A DNA stretch of 64,000 bases, taken from Streptomyces niveus (GTDB taxonomy: Bacteria > Actinomycetota > Actinomycetes > Streptomycetales > Streptomycetaceae). The stretch spans positions 5,146,001-5,210,000 of the forward strand of contig NZ_CP018047.1 of the NCBI RefSeq assembly GCF_002009175.1, given 5' to 3'. How positions within the stretch are numbered: the first letter of the stretch is position 1; each line of letters opens with the position of its first letter. Of the stretch, positions 39,641 through 47,828 are shown one piece after another. Made by a program: the position numbers and the translations under genes. Under the pieces are notes generated by a model, which ran no database searches, was not told where the DNA came from, and saw nothing but the letters and a program-made list of their open reading frames with translations.

Positions 39641-40948
39641 TCAGAACCTCCGCTCGGCCGCCATCGCCGTGACCAGCGCCACCGCCTCCTCCTTCGTCTG
39701 CACCGACGGCGGCGATCCCTCCAGGGGCTGACGGGCCGTCTCCCGCATGCAGGCCACCGCGAAGACGCCGACCAGGGCCGCGAACATCGCGTAGTACGCG
39801 GGCATCAGCTTGTCGCCGGTGAGCCCGATGAGGCCGGTGATCACGAACGGGGTCGTACCCCCGAAGAGGGACGCGGAGAGGTTGTAGCCGACCGACAGGG
39901 AGCCGTAGCGGACATTCGTGGGGAAGAGCGCGGGCAGGGCCGCCGACATGGTGCCGAGGAGACAGACCAGGGAGAGACCCAGCATCGCCATCCCGGCGAT
40001 GATCGCGAGGTAGCTGCCCTGCTCGATCAGCAGGAACGCCGGAAGGGAGAGGACCAGGAAGCCGGACATGCCGGCCATCAGGAGCGGCTTGCGGCCGAAG
40101 TGGTCGCTGAGACGGCCCACTTGGTTGATGATCATCATCAGCGCGACCATGACGCCGAGCAGGATCAGCAGCCCGTGGGTGTCGCTGTAGTCGAGCTGGT
40201 CGGAGAGGTACGTCGGCATGTACGACAGCAGCATGTAATCGGTGACGTTGTACGCGCCGACGAGGCAGACGCAGAGGATCAGCCTCGGCCAGTGGTCCTG
40301 GAAGATCTTGCCGAGGTCCGACGTGGTGCTGCTCTCGACCGCGTCGGCGGCCTCCGACGCGCGCGCCGAGCCCTGCTCCATCTTGGCGAACGCGGGCGTC
40401 TCGTCCAGCCTCAGCCGCAGATAGAGGCCGATGAGCCCCAGTGGCGCGGCGACGAGGAACGGTACGCGCCAGCCCCAGGCCGCCATGCCGTCGGAGCCGA
40501 GGAGGGCGGTGAGCCCGGTGACGAGCCCGGCCGCGCCGACGTAGCCGGCGAGGGTGCCGAATTCGAGGAAGCTGCCGAAGTAGCCACGCCGTTTGTCGGG
40601 GGCGTACTCGGCGATGAAGGTGGACGCGCCGCCGTACTCACCGCCGGTGGAGAAGCCCTGGACGAGCCGGAAGAGGATCAGAAGGGCGGGGGACCAGAAG
40701 CCGATCGTGTCGTACGACGGGATCAGCCCGATCGTGCCGGTACCGATCGCCATCATGATCATGATCATGGTCATGGCCAGCACCTTCTTGCGGCCGATCC
40801 GGTCACCCAAAGGACCGAAGAACATGCCGCCGAGTGGCCGTACGAGGAAGGCCACCGCGAAGGTCGCGAAGGAGGAGAGCAGTTGGACGGTGTCGTTGCC
40901 CGAGGGGAAGAAGACATGGCCGATGGTGACGGCCAGATAGCTGTAGAT
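39641..40948 (-). pseudogene. MHS-family (MFS) transporter, 3' part of a gene split by the integrated element
   Basis: 435 codons in the transporter frame, from the Ile at 40948-40946 to the stop. Sequence IYSYLAVTIGHVFFPSGNDTVQLLSSFATFAVAFLVRPLGGMFFGPLGDRIGRKK shows helix 1, helix 2 and the MFS loop 2-3 motif (GDRIGRKK). Later helices and SDHFGRKP follow. Metabolite:H+ symporters of this group (ProP, KgtP, shikimate) carry osmolytes or organic acids. The N-terminal 65 residues are at the other end of the element (50098-50292). An ORF continues into the element as far as 41317, but that part is not transporter sequence. Confidence 0.93.
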
Positions 40949-40954
40949 GCCGAA
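40948..40954. other. attL core of the serine-integrase element
   Basis: TGCCGAA. To its left is transporter sequence (CTGTAGA reads YS on the minus strand), to its right element sequence CGGCAACCA. The central dinucleotide AA at 40953-40954 is the proposed crossover. Confidence 0.85.
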
Positions 40955-41012
40955 CGGCAACCAAGTCGACGAGTACTTGGAGCGCGCCGTGAAGAAGTCC
41001 AGCATAGAAGCT

Positions 41013-42530
41013 ATGAACCCACCCACCACGCCGTATGACGGGTGCGGCAGGTGCTTGGTAGCTGTCCGCCGTCTGTCACGGAAGAACGAAGCGACGCACA
41101 GCCCTGAGAAGCAGAGGGACCAGGTTCTCGCCGCCGCTGAGTCCGTAGACGCACACATCATTGGTTGGGCGGACGACTGGGAAGTATCGGGCGTCGTAGC
41201 GCCGTTGAGCCGTCCGCAGTTTGGCCCATGGCTTCGAGGCGAACGAGGCCCGTACGACGGGATCGTAGGTGCAGCCGTCGACAGGATCGGCCGGAACGTT
41301 GTTGACGTTCTCAGCACCGCCTACACCATCCACGAGAACAAACAAATCTTGGTCACGGCCGATCATCCGGGAGTTTGGAATCTCGATGATGCCAACCAGG
41401 AAGCCGAACTAGCCTGGAAGGCTCTGGGTGCTCAAATGGAGCACCGGGCCGGTAAGACGCGCACCTCTGAAGAGTCAAAGAGGGCGCGTAAAGCAGGTCA
41501 GGCAAAATGCAAGCTGACTTACGGCTACATGTACGTTCGTCTGACCCCCAAGGGCCCGGTAGATCATGTCGCCCTAGACCCTGTGGCTTCAGTGGAAATC
41601 AGGAAAGTCGCGCGTCGAATCCTTGCTGATCTCACAGGGCTGATCACCATAGCCAGCGAATGCAGGCGCCTCACACGTGAAGGAGTTCAAACCCCTCACG
41701 ACTTGATGGCCGTACGGGCCGGGCGCGAGCCGAAAAACGGCCATTGGACTTGGCGCACTCTTTGGGGAATCCTCAACAACTTGGCATCCCTCGGGTATCT
41801 CATGCACAAAGGAAAGCCTGTGCTTGACGCCAGCGGCGAGCCAATACAAATCGCGCCCCCGCTGTGGGATATCGCTACGCGAGATGCCCTCGTGGAGAAA
41901 ACAAGGCCGACACCTCAGAAGACAACCACCCGCAAGAAGAAGGCCCCGAGCGGGACATCTGTACTCTCTGAGATTGCCTACTGCGGTAATTGTCAGGCCC
42001 GCATGACCATCAACGGGCTAGAGGGGTATGGCTGCGTCGGTCGTGTCCGAGGGGTGCAGGGCTCAGAATCTTGCAAGCCAGCACCGACCATCAAGAAGAT
42101 CTTGGCAGAAGCTCAGGTGGAAAAGTGGTTCCTGTCTGAATACGGCAGTGCACAGGTGATGGAGACAAAGTTCGATCCGGGCACGGGGTACGCCGCCCGG
42201 ATTCTCGAACTCGAAAGGAACCGGGCGCGGCTGCGCGACGACCGATCGGCCGGACTGTATGACTCTGCCGATGACGCAGAGTGGTTCCGCACCGAGTACG
42301 CACGAATGGGGAGGGAAATTGGCCGCTACAAGTCACTGCCCGAACGACCGGCCGGAATGCGGAGCGTCCCCACGGGGAAAACAGTTTCGGATGAATGGCA
42401 CGGAGCGAAGGACGGCGCAGCCCGCCGCGAACTACTGGCCCAATTCGATGTACGTGTATTGATCTACCCGGCAAGCGCGCCGAGTCGCGTAGAGTGCTCC
42501 GGAGTCAACCCGTACGAACTCGCTAGCTAG
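41013..42530 (+). CDS. int: Large serine recombinase (integrase)
   Basis: 505 aa. The resolvase-type catalytic domain (about 15-150) has nucleophile S22 in RRLSRKNEATHSPEKQRD and the arginine motif DRIGRN (R91, R94). The recombinase domain (about 165-265) includes KLTYGYMYVRL and WTWRTLWGILNNLASLGY. The zinc beta ribbon has C324, C327, C341 and C354. A coiled-coil-like region (ILELERNRARLRDDR) and C-terminal tail follow. The gene is 58 bp from attL, as usual for integrases. ATG 41013 was preferred; a longer in-frame start reaches across attL into the transporter. Probably intact and active. Confidence 0.94.
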   Translation: MNPPTTPYDGCGRCLVAVRRLSRKNEATHSPEKQRDQVLAAAESVDAHIIGWADDWEVSGVVAPLSRPQFGPWLRGERGPYDGIVGAAVDRIGRNVVDVLSTAYTIHENKQILVTADHPGVWNLDDANQEAELAWKALGAQMEHRAGKTRTSEESKRARKAGQAKCKLTYGYMYVRLTPKGPVDHVALDPVASVEIRKVARRILADLTGLITIASECRRLTREGVQTPHDLMAVRAGREPKNGHWTWRTLWGILNNLASLGYLMHKGKPVLDASGEPIQIAPPLWDIATRDALVEKTRPTPQKTTTRKKKAPSGTSVLSEIAYCGNCQARMTINGLEGYGCVGRVRGVQGSESCKPAPTIKKILAEAQVEKWFLSEYGSAQVMETKFDPGTGYAARILELERNRARLRDDRSAGLYDSADDAEWFRTEYARMGREIGRYKSLPERPAGMRSVPTGKTVSDEWHGAKDGAARRELLAQFDVRVLIYPASAPSRVECSGVNPYELAS

Positions 42531-42539
42531 GCTGGCAAT

Positions 42540-42586
42540 AAAGAATCGCGCCCCGACTGTTTTTGGCAGTCGGGGCGCGATTCTTT
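42540..42586. terminator. Bidirectional terminator between int and the convergent gene
   Basis: Perfect 19-bp arms with a 9-nt loop containing GTTTTTGGC. It separates int (ends 42530) from the minus-strand gene ending at 42589. Confidence 0.93.
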
Positions 42587-42588
42587 GT

Positions 42589-43050
42589 CTAGCCGGAAAT
42601 TCGGGCGATGGCCGGACGGAAAAAAATCACAGTCCGACCGGTCAAGGTAGTGAAGGAGACCTCTCGCATTTCCAGACGGAAGACGGAAGTCTCAGCAAGC
42701 TCTATCGAAGCAGCATCGGAGAAGTCGCCTTCAAGGACAGACCTAAGCTTGGATGACTCCACCTGAAGACTGAATACCCCGAGACTCCGGGCGCGAGCCA
42801 ATTGAAACGACAGCGGATTATTCGAGGCCCCGAGAGAGGTCACAAGAAACTCGGGGATCGTGCTGGATACTTCGTGCGTCTCACTCCGGTCAGCGACAGC
42901 GCAGTAAGACGTTATGACGCCTTTGGATAGCGCGCTCAGTTCACTGGCTTTCTTGCTGCTGCGAGTCGTGAAGCACCAACGCGGTAGATATCCTCTGATG
43001 CGGTCCCCGTTCAATTCGAGACTGAGGTAACCGCAAGTCTCATGAGCCAT
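42589..43050 (-). CDS. Hypothetical protein of the integrated element
   Basis: 153 aa from ATG 43050 (GAGG 8 nt upstream). GC content is clearly lower than the host. Predicted beta-rich with no signal or membrane segment: GYLSLELNGDRIRGYLPRWCFTT, TSLGASNNPLSFQLARARSLGVFSLQVESSKL. Last gene of the leftward operon, 10 bp after rep. Its place next to int makes it one candidate for a recombination directionality factor, but nothing in its sequence proves that. Confidence 0.72.
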   Translation of the reverse strand: MAHETCGYLSLELNGDRIRGYLPRWCFTTRSSKKASELSALSKGVITSYCAVADRSETHEVSSTIPEFLVTSLGASNNPLSFQLARARSLGVFSLQVESSKLRSVLEGDFSDAASIELAETSVFRLEMREVSFTTLTGRTVIFFRPAIARISG

Positions 43051-43060
43051 CGAACGCACC

Positions 43061-44467
43061 TCAAAGTCTCAGGGTGCGTTTGATTTCGCGCAGGTCGCAA
43101 AGGTCTTGCGCTACGCCGGCTGCGACCTCCGATTCGGCTGGGGTGTGGCCAGAGCCGACGTATCGCCATTCGGATACGGACCCGATCTCTTCTGCGGTGG
43201 CGGGGGAGTCGGATTGGTGGTGGGCCGTTCGTGCGTCGCGCAGTGCCCGGTAAGTGGTGCTGTACTTGCGGGATTTGGTAAGGACGTGTCCCCGGTAGCC
43301 GAGTGTGTGGGTCCAGGGGCGCAGGCGTAGGTGTTCCAGCTCGGCCAGGCCGCCCAGGCGCCAGCAGGTGCCCATGAGGGCGCGGAGGTGGGCCGAGACG
43401 GGAGCCAAGGTGATCTCCTCCGCACTGGTCACGGGTTGGTCGAGTCCGCCGGAATCGCTGACGCTCTTGGACGTGTACTTGGCGACGTAGGCCGCTACGG
43501 CTTCCTCGGTCACCGGGCCACCGTCGAGAGCCCTCCGGATGGTGTGTACGTCGATCTGAGAGCCCCAGACGAAGACGCGGTCCCCGAGTGCCGGAGCGTG
43601 CCTCATGGGCGCCTGTACGGCCTTCACAGCGGTTCGCGTGGCCTGAGTGAGCAGAGCGGCTGACGCCCATTCAGGAGGGGCCGACTCTGGCCCTTGTGGA
43701 CCGTCGAGGCGGATGACCGCGTGAAAGTGCACGGCCCCGCGTCGTTGATACTCGGCGACCTTGGCGAAACTCAGGCGTACCAGGGTTGGGAGCTTGGACT
43801 GAGTGACGCCGCCAGCGGACGCGAGATGACGCCGAACGGCGGTAGCCGTGCGATTCCACAGAACGCCAGCGTGCGCGTGCCACAGGACATGTGACGTGTA
43901 GTCGTAGCAGTCAGGGCAGAGCGGTTGACCGGTCAAGGGGTCGTCCGAGGCATGGATCAGACCGCATTGCCGAGGCTGCCCGTGTTCGCAGGTCGAGTGG
44001 TCACGTGTGAGTCGGCACCGGCTTGTCCCGCTTGTGGTGCGGTGCACTGCTCCGAATGACGGGGCGGTGAGGGTGACGAACAGCCGGGGGTGTCCGGTGA
44101 CGTGGGCGGGTATTTCTTTGCCGCCTATGAGGCCTGAGCGGACGAGGTGGAATGTGTCGCCAGCGTGGAGATAGGAACACGGCTGGCAGCGTGTTTCACG
44201 CCGGTTGCGGCAGCGGACCGCCAGGCGGCCACCGGGTTCGTTAGCCGTGTCGTAGTGCCGGATGAGAATTCCGGTATCGGTCGCAGTGGTGGTGCGGCCG
44301 GACAAGTAGATGGGGTGGGCACATCCACCGGCCGATTTGATCTGCTCAGTCCACCGTGGAAATCCGGGCTCTTGTGCGAGGCGGATAAGATCCCGTTCGG
44401 TGTCGGAGAGATAGTGCGGGCGCCCCGAATTACTCGCATCGGGGCGCCATTTCCTTGGCGTGTTCAT
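43061..44467 (-). CDS. repSA: Replication initiator, RepSA-like (HUH rolling-circle type)
   Basis: 468 aa. Motif 1 FVTLTAPSFGAVH (about 130-142); motif 2 metal site H247-F-H249 in AVHFHAVIRLDG; motif 3 YVAKYTSK with candidate catalytic tyrosines Y327/Y331. N-terminal cysteine clusters (CRNRRETRCQPCSYLHAGD and CEHGQPRQCG...CPDCYDY) suggest zinc binding. This is the initiator class of pSAM2 and related AICEs, which replicate as circles after excision. It lies 10 bp after the small membrane-protein gene in the same operon. Symbol by similarity to pSAM2. Confidence 0.92.
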   Translation of the reverse strand: MNTPRKWRPDASNSGRPHYLSDTERDLIRLAQEPGFPRWTEQIKSAGGCAHPIYLSGRTTTATDTGILIRHYDTANEPGGRLAVRCRNRRETRCQPCSYLHAGDTFHLVRSGLIGGKEIPAHVTGHPRLFVTLTAPSFGAVHRTTSGTSRCRLTRDHSTCEHGQPRQCGLIHASDDPLTGQPLCPDCYDYTSHVLWHAHAGVLWNRTATAVRRHLASAGGVTQSKLPTLVRLSFAKVAEYQRRGAVHFHAVIRLDGPQGPESAPPEWASAALLTQATRTAVKAVQAPMRHAPALGDRVFVWGSQIDVHTIRRALDGGPVTEEAVAAYVAKYTSKSVSDSGGLDQPVTSAEEITLAPVSAHLRALMGTCWRLGGLAELEHLRLRPWTHTLGYRGHVLTKSRKYSTTYRALRDARTAHHQSDSPATAEEIGSVSEWRYVGSGHTPAESEVAAGVAQDLCDLREIKRTLRL

Positions 44468-44477
44468 TCTTGCGGAT

Positions 44478-44669
44478 TCAGCCTGTGAATCGCGTGAACA
44501 CCCAGTTCACGAATTCTGAGATCATGAAGAATGCCGGAGTCTGGCCGACGTAGAAGCCGAAGAGGAATATCAGCCCTGCTATCCACCAGCTGACCTCCCG
44601 AGACCGGACCAGAAGCACGGTGATGGCGCCGAACAGCACCACGAGAGGCAAGGCAGCCGCCTCATTCAT
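44478..44669 (-). CDS. Small two-helix membrane protein, Spd-like position
   Basis: 63 aa. Two hydrophobic helices (ALPLVVLFGAITVLLV and WWIAGLIFLFGFYVGQTPAFFMI). Overlaps the tra gene by 8 bp and precedes rep, the place where spd (spread) genes lie in Streptomyces conjugative elements. Spd proteins help plasmid movement between hyphal compartments; the assignment is positional. Confidence 0.7.
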   Translation of the reverse strand: MNEAAALPLVVLFGAITVLLVRSREVSWWIAGLIFLFGFYVGQTPAFFMISEFVNWVFTRFTG

Positions 44670-45966
44670 TCCAATCCCCCAAGGCCATACGGTCCGACGT
44701 CGCGGCCGAGTGCTGTCGGGCCTGATCAGGCGTCACCAGCGTCGAGCGCGCACGCGTCCATTGACCGCCAACAGTGGTCACCGCAACGCCTTTTTCATGT
44801 TCCCCGATTGCTTGAGCGACGATCACCGCATCCGGAAACAGGTCGCCCAGGGTCATTTCCGCTGTCGTCTCATCAGTGACGCGATGGCAGATCCGGCCGC
44901 CCAGTTGAGCGCGAAGGGCAGTCGCACCGGGACCGAGATCGGAGCCGAAACGCTGCGCGGCGATGACGAGATGCACGCCGAGCGCTGCCCCGAGCTGAGC
45001 TGTCCGCAGGAGGAGTGTCGAGCATTCGACGGCTTCCTTTTTCCCTGCCGGATCGGCGGCCAGATACAGTTCCGCAACCTCATCCACGACGATGATCACG
45101 GGGACGGGACGGTCGTTTTCATCCAGTTCCCAGATGGACCGGACGCCGTCCGCCCGGCATATGTCCATGCGGCGGCCGAGATCATCAATCACCTGCCGCA
45201 GAAGGATGATTGCTTCTGCCCGACTGGTCGCCAGCCCTGAGAGCCGTTTTTCGAAGAGGCCCAGCTCCATTCCGCCCTTGAGGTCAATCCCGAGAATTGC
45301 CACCGGTTGCGCACCCAGGGCCGTGACGAGCGATGCTACGAGCGTGCTTTTCCCGCTCTGTGTGGCGCCCGTGATGAGCCAGTGAGGCACGGCAAGAAAA
45401 TCCATGACCCACGCGGCACCGTCCGCCAGGCGGCCCACTACAGCGGTCATGAGACGAGGAGCAGGGAACGCATTCCAGGCCGCCGCTGAGTCCGCCAACG
45501 GATCACGATGCGTCGCGATCATGGATACCTCTCCTCTTTTCGTGGAGATGATCCGGACTGCGTGGACGCGCCATGCGTGGACGAACGCGTCAGCATTCCC
45601 GAGGAATTGGGCGGGTGTCTGTCCCGGATGGAGATGGACCCGGACAGTGAACCCGAGAAGGGTCGGGCGGATGAGTCCGAGCCGAGGCGGGATCGGACGA
45701 ATCGGCGTACCTCTGACCATGGTGTCCCGGCTCACCGCTGTATACCGAGACCTTCGCATCACGGAAAGATCCACGTTCTGACACAGCCGCCGCCACGTGA
45801 ACCGAATCCGGCACACCGCCAGCGGATAGCCAATCAGGTACCAGCGAAGCGGACTGTCCCGCATACCCCGCAGCCAGAAAGGCAACCGGGATTCCCAATA
45901 CCGCTGAGTGAGAAGCGCCAGGAAGAGCACGACCGAGACGCACCACACAAGGAGTTCCCACGGCAT
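44662..45966 (-). CDS. traSA: FtsK/SpoIIIE-type DNA translocase, TraSA-like transfer protein
   Basis: 434 aa. One or two N-terminal membrane helices (LLVWCVSVVLFLALLTQ), Walker A GATQSGKST (200-208), Walker B PVIIVVDEVAEL (about 289-300), and downstream LVIAAQRFGSDLGPGATALRAQLGGRICHRV typical of the FtsK motor. Streptomyces conjugation uses a single such protein to move double-stranded DNA. The start overlaps the upstream gene's stop by 1 nt. Walker motifs are intact. Confidence 0.93.
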   Translation of the reverse strand: MPWELLVWCVSVVLFLALLTQRYWESRLPFWLRGMRDSPLRWYLIGYPLAVCRIRFTWRRLCQNVDLSVMRRSRYTAVSRDTMVRGTPIRPIPPRLGLIRPTLLGFTVRVHLHPGQTPAQFLGNADAFVHAWRVHAVRIISTKRGEVSMIATHRDPLADSAAAWNAFPAPRLMTAVVGRLADGAAWVMDFLAVPHWLITGATQSGKSTLVASLVTALGAQPVAILGIDLKGGMELGLFEKRLSGLATSRAEAIILLRQVIDDLGRRMDICRADGVRSIWELDENDRPVPVIIVVDEVAELYLAADPAGKKEAVECSTLLLRTAQLGAALGVHLVIAAQRFGSDLGPGATALRAQLGGRICHRVTDETTAEMTLGDLFPDAVIVAQAIGEHEKGVAVTTVGGQWTRARSTLVTPDQARQHSAATSDRMALGDWNE

Positions 45967-46241
45967 CAGCGATACCGGCCGTGCATCAGCCGACGGCGCA
46001 GCGCCTCAGGCGGGACCCGCCGAGGTTGTTTGCCGCTGATATGACCAGCAAGCAGCATGAGAGAACGGCGGTGCGCGGAATCGCTGTGTTTGGCGATCAG
46101 CTCAACCGCACGACGGATTGACAGCGCGTCAGGCCGGGGGTCGGCGCGGAGAATGGCATCACACCGTGCGATCACCTGGAGATCACGGGCGAGCGATGTC
46201 ACCACGTCCGCGACCGTCGCCTTTTCGATTACTTTGCTCAT
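45966..46241 (-). CDS. Hypothetical small helical protein of the transfer operon
   Basis: 91 aa, basic and helical (MSKVIEKATVADVVTSLARDLQVIARCDAILRADPRPDALSIRRAVELIAKHSDSAHRRSLMLLAGHISG...). No known domain recognised. Coupled on both sides: its ATG overlaps the stop of the upstream gene by 4 bp, and its stop overlaps the tra start by 1 nt, so it is likely a transfer-complex accessory. Confidence 0.75.
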   Translation of the reverse strand: MSKVIEKATVADVVTSLARDLQVIARCDAILRADPRPDALSIRRAVELIAKHSDSAHRRSLMLLAGHISGKQPRRVPPEALRRRLMHGRYR

Positions 46242-46621
46242 GCCTCAGAGCCCCCCTGACCTGCACCTTTCGACCGAGAAGGCGGGGCGGAAACAGCCGG
46301 CCCACGCGCCCCCTCGCCAGCAATTCCGGTAGCCCGGAACGATGTGCCCTTACGACCGTCGATCTCCCAGGCCACGGCTGTGAGTTCAGCCAGTGTGACC
46401 CGCATTCCCTCTTGAATCCCTGTGGGTTCACCCGGTATCGCTACCTCGATCACGTCCGCGCGTCGGGTCGCCTGCTGACGGACGCTGATACCCACGACCC
46501 ACACCACGTTTCCGTCACGGTCCGTACGCACCTGTCCGGTCTCCATGTTGATCCGGGGCTCTGGGGGAACCACACACATCAGCGACCCCAGACGGTTTGT
46601 GTCGACAGGGATGTTTTGCAT
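46238..46621 (-). CDS. Pra-like activator of replication, integration and excision (tentative)
   Basis: 127 aa. IPVDTNRLGSLMCVVPPEPRINMETGQVRTDRDGNVVWVVGISVRQQATRRADVIEVAIPGEP...SFRATGIAG has the layout of the plasmid replication/integration/excision activator proteins encoded just upstream of tra in AICEs: beta-rich core, VW-V segment, final SFRATGI, charged tail. The match is by general pattern, so the name is provisional. It heads the leftward operon and its start lies at the edge of the repeat-rich intergenic region. Confidence 0.6.
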   Translation of the reverse strand: MQNIPVDTNRLGSLMCVVPPEPRINMETGQVRTDRDGNVVWVVGISVRQQATRRADVIEVAIPGEPTGIQEGMRVTLAELTAVAWEIDGRKGTSFRATGIAGEGARGPAVSAPPSRSKGAGQGGSEA

Positions 46622-47005
46622 AGCGCGTCTTTCTCTGAGATGGGAGCGAGCACCGTGACCGGTCAGTGACAACGGCCCTATTGGCTCGCCATGCCAAAAC
46701 AGATTGGCCCGCTTGATCCGCGCTTTGCAAGCACATGAAGTCGGCAAAATTTTGCCGCTCGCCACTTATCGATCTACGCGCATAACTTTCACACGCTGCA
46801 AAGTACGGAGTTTCCAAAAAGACCTTTAAGAACAATGAGAAAGCAGATGGGTCGTCATATTCCCGAGCGCATAGGCGAATTGGCGAATGTGCCGCCCGGA
46901 CAGCGCACAAGCCGACAGGACTTCACCGACGCAGCACGCGTGACGATCACCGCCAGCGCCCAGCGCAAAAAAAACCGCCCGGAGATGATCACGGGCAGCA
47001 GGAGG

Positions 47006-47079
47006 CGAGGGCCGAAGGCCGTCTAAATCTTCTTCACTTACTCGAGGGCCGAAGGCCGTCTAAATCTTCTTCACTTACT
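47006..47079. repeat. Tandem 37-bp repeat, two perfect copies
   Basis: The unit starts CGAGGGCCGAAGGCCGTCTA and ends TTCTTCACTTACT; copies at 47006-47042 and 47043-47079. Each holds a GGCC-GAA-GGCC mini-hairpin. Iteron-like, but only two copies. Confidence 0.88.
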
Positions 47080-47084
47080 CAAGA

Positions 47085-47165
47085 GCGCGCCTGCGGCGCG
47101 CGGAGCGGCCGGACGCTCCGGCCGGGCATGCGGCGCAGGCGCCGGTCCCGACCGGGCGCCGCCGC
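47085..47165. repeat. Cluster of three GC-rich stem-loops
   Basis: GCGCGCC-TGC-GGCGCGC (47085-47101), a second around GAGCG...CGCTC / CGGCCGG (47103-47124) and a long imperfect hairpin GCGGCG..GGCGCCGGT / ACCGGGCGCC..GC (about 47130-47165). Stacked hairpins of this kind are typical of single-strand origins. Confidence 0.6.
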
Positions 47166-47228
47166 TCCCTGCCTCAGACGAGACGGAGCGCTGGAAGTAC
47201 CAACCCGTCCCGCGGAATTGGCCGAAGA

Positions 47229-47420
47229 TCATTCCGCGCAGTTCTTCGCGTGCCTGCGCGCCTCAGCATGCGCGGGAGAGACCCCCGGCGCGTAGCGGTC
47301 GAGGCGACAGCCCGAGCACGTCACCCACTGGTGCCCGTCGCGGTCCTCCAGGACCAACACCCTGCCCCGCCCGCGAGTCCGCAGCGACGCACCCACAGCC
47401 TTACGACGCACACTCATCAC
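47229..47420 (-). CDS. Small zinc-finger-like protein of the element
   Basis: 63 aa. Basic N-terminus, then WVTCSGCRLDRYAPGVSPAHAEARRHAKNC, a potential C-x2-C...H...C metal site. Small proteins of this type recur in Streptomyces mobile elements and may bind DNA. The first codons are ATGATG; start uncertain by one codon. It could be a transfer or regulatory factor. Confidence 0.62.
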   Translation of the reverse strand: MMSVRRKAVGASLRTRGRGRVLVLEDRDGHQWVTCSGCRLDRYAPGVSPAHAEARRHAKNCAE

Positions 47421-47828
47421 AGCCCCCGATCGTGGGTCGACAGAACCTTCAACCAGTGTGGCTCAGGGGTGGCAGGCGTTCGAGGCTTTAGGCAGCCACC
47501 ATGGGGCGAGCCTCTAAGATCGGGGCCCCAATCGGGCTATTGCGGGCAGGTCAGGAGACTGCCCGATTCGCGGCCAGCGTACGGGCCCCGATCTCTCGCC
47601 CCATGGCAGCTCCCGCCCAAAGCCCCGTCCGCCGGCCACGTGCTCACCCGCAGCCCGCCAGCAGCTCGCTGCCGAGGATGAGCACCGCCACCAGGACCAC
47701 GACGAGGCCCCCACCGCAGACCGAGGAACGCCGGACGATCCAGTGACCCGAGCGGGCGGAACCGGAGAGCGACGCTTCCCTCTACTCTGAATGGAGTCGA
47801 AACTCCTGCAAGGAGAGGCGAGGTCGCC
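47421..47828. other. Regulator promoter region containing a 108-bp composite inverted repeat
   Basis: 408 bp without a supported gene. A large dyad at 47499-47606 dominates the region. The last 30 bp carry the ribosome site AGGAGAGGCGAGG of the XRE-type regulator. Confidence 0.6.
47499..47606. repeat. Composite inverted repeat (arms 12+12 bp, inner dyad)
   Basis: Outer arms CCATGGGGCGAG (47499-47510) and CTCGCCCCATGG (47595-47606); next arms AGATCGGGGCCC (47517-47528) and GGGCCCCGATCT (47583-47594); inner stems ATCGGGC/GCCCGAT and CGGGCAG/CTGCCCG. All are exact. A 6-nt bulge sits on the left side only. Confidence 0.85.

Larger units (their letters stand above)
46622..47228. other. Non-coding region of the element with tandem repeat and stacked hairpins; candidate replication origin
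   Basis: 607 bp. The right part of the promoter region for the leftward operon is AT-richer (AAGTACGGAGTTTCCAAAAAG around 46800). Then comes a tandem 37-bp repeat (47006-47079) and three successive strong hairpins to 47165. A 63-codon plus-strand frame (46835-47026) has no ribosome site and is not called. The layout fits a double- or single-strand origin for the RepSA-like initiator, by inference. Confidence 0.5.

Noticed and set aside
41013..41317. N-terminal extension of the minus-strand transporter frame into the integrase gene
   Set aside because: The extra residues do not resemble any transporter. The frame is open only by chance across attL, and the genuine N-terminus is found at 50098-50292.
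46835..47026. A 63-codon plus-strand frame in the element's origin-like region
   Set aside because: No ribosome site, basic low-complexity translation, and its end lies inside the tandem repeat. A real gene here cannot be excluded but is not supported.
47006..47079. Tandem repeat considered as a CRISPR fragment
   Set aside because: The two copies abut directly with no spacer between them, and no cas gene is present in the window.
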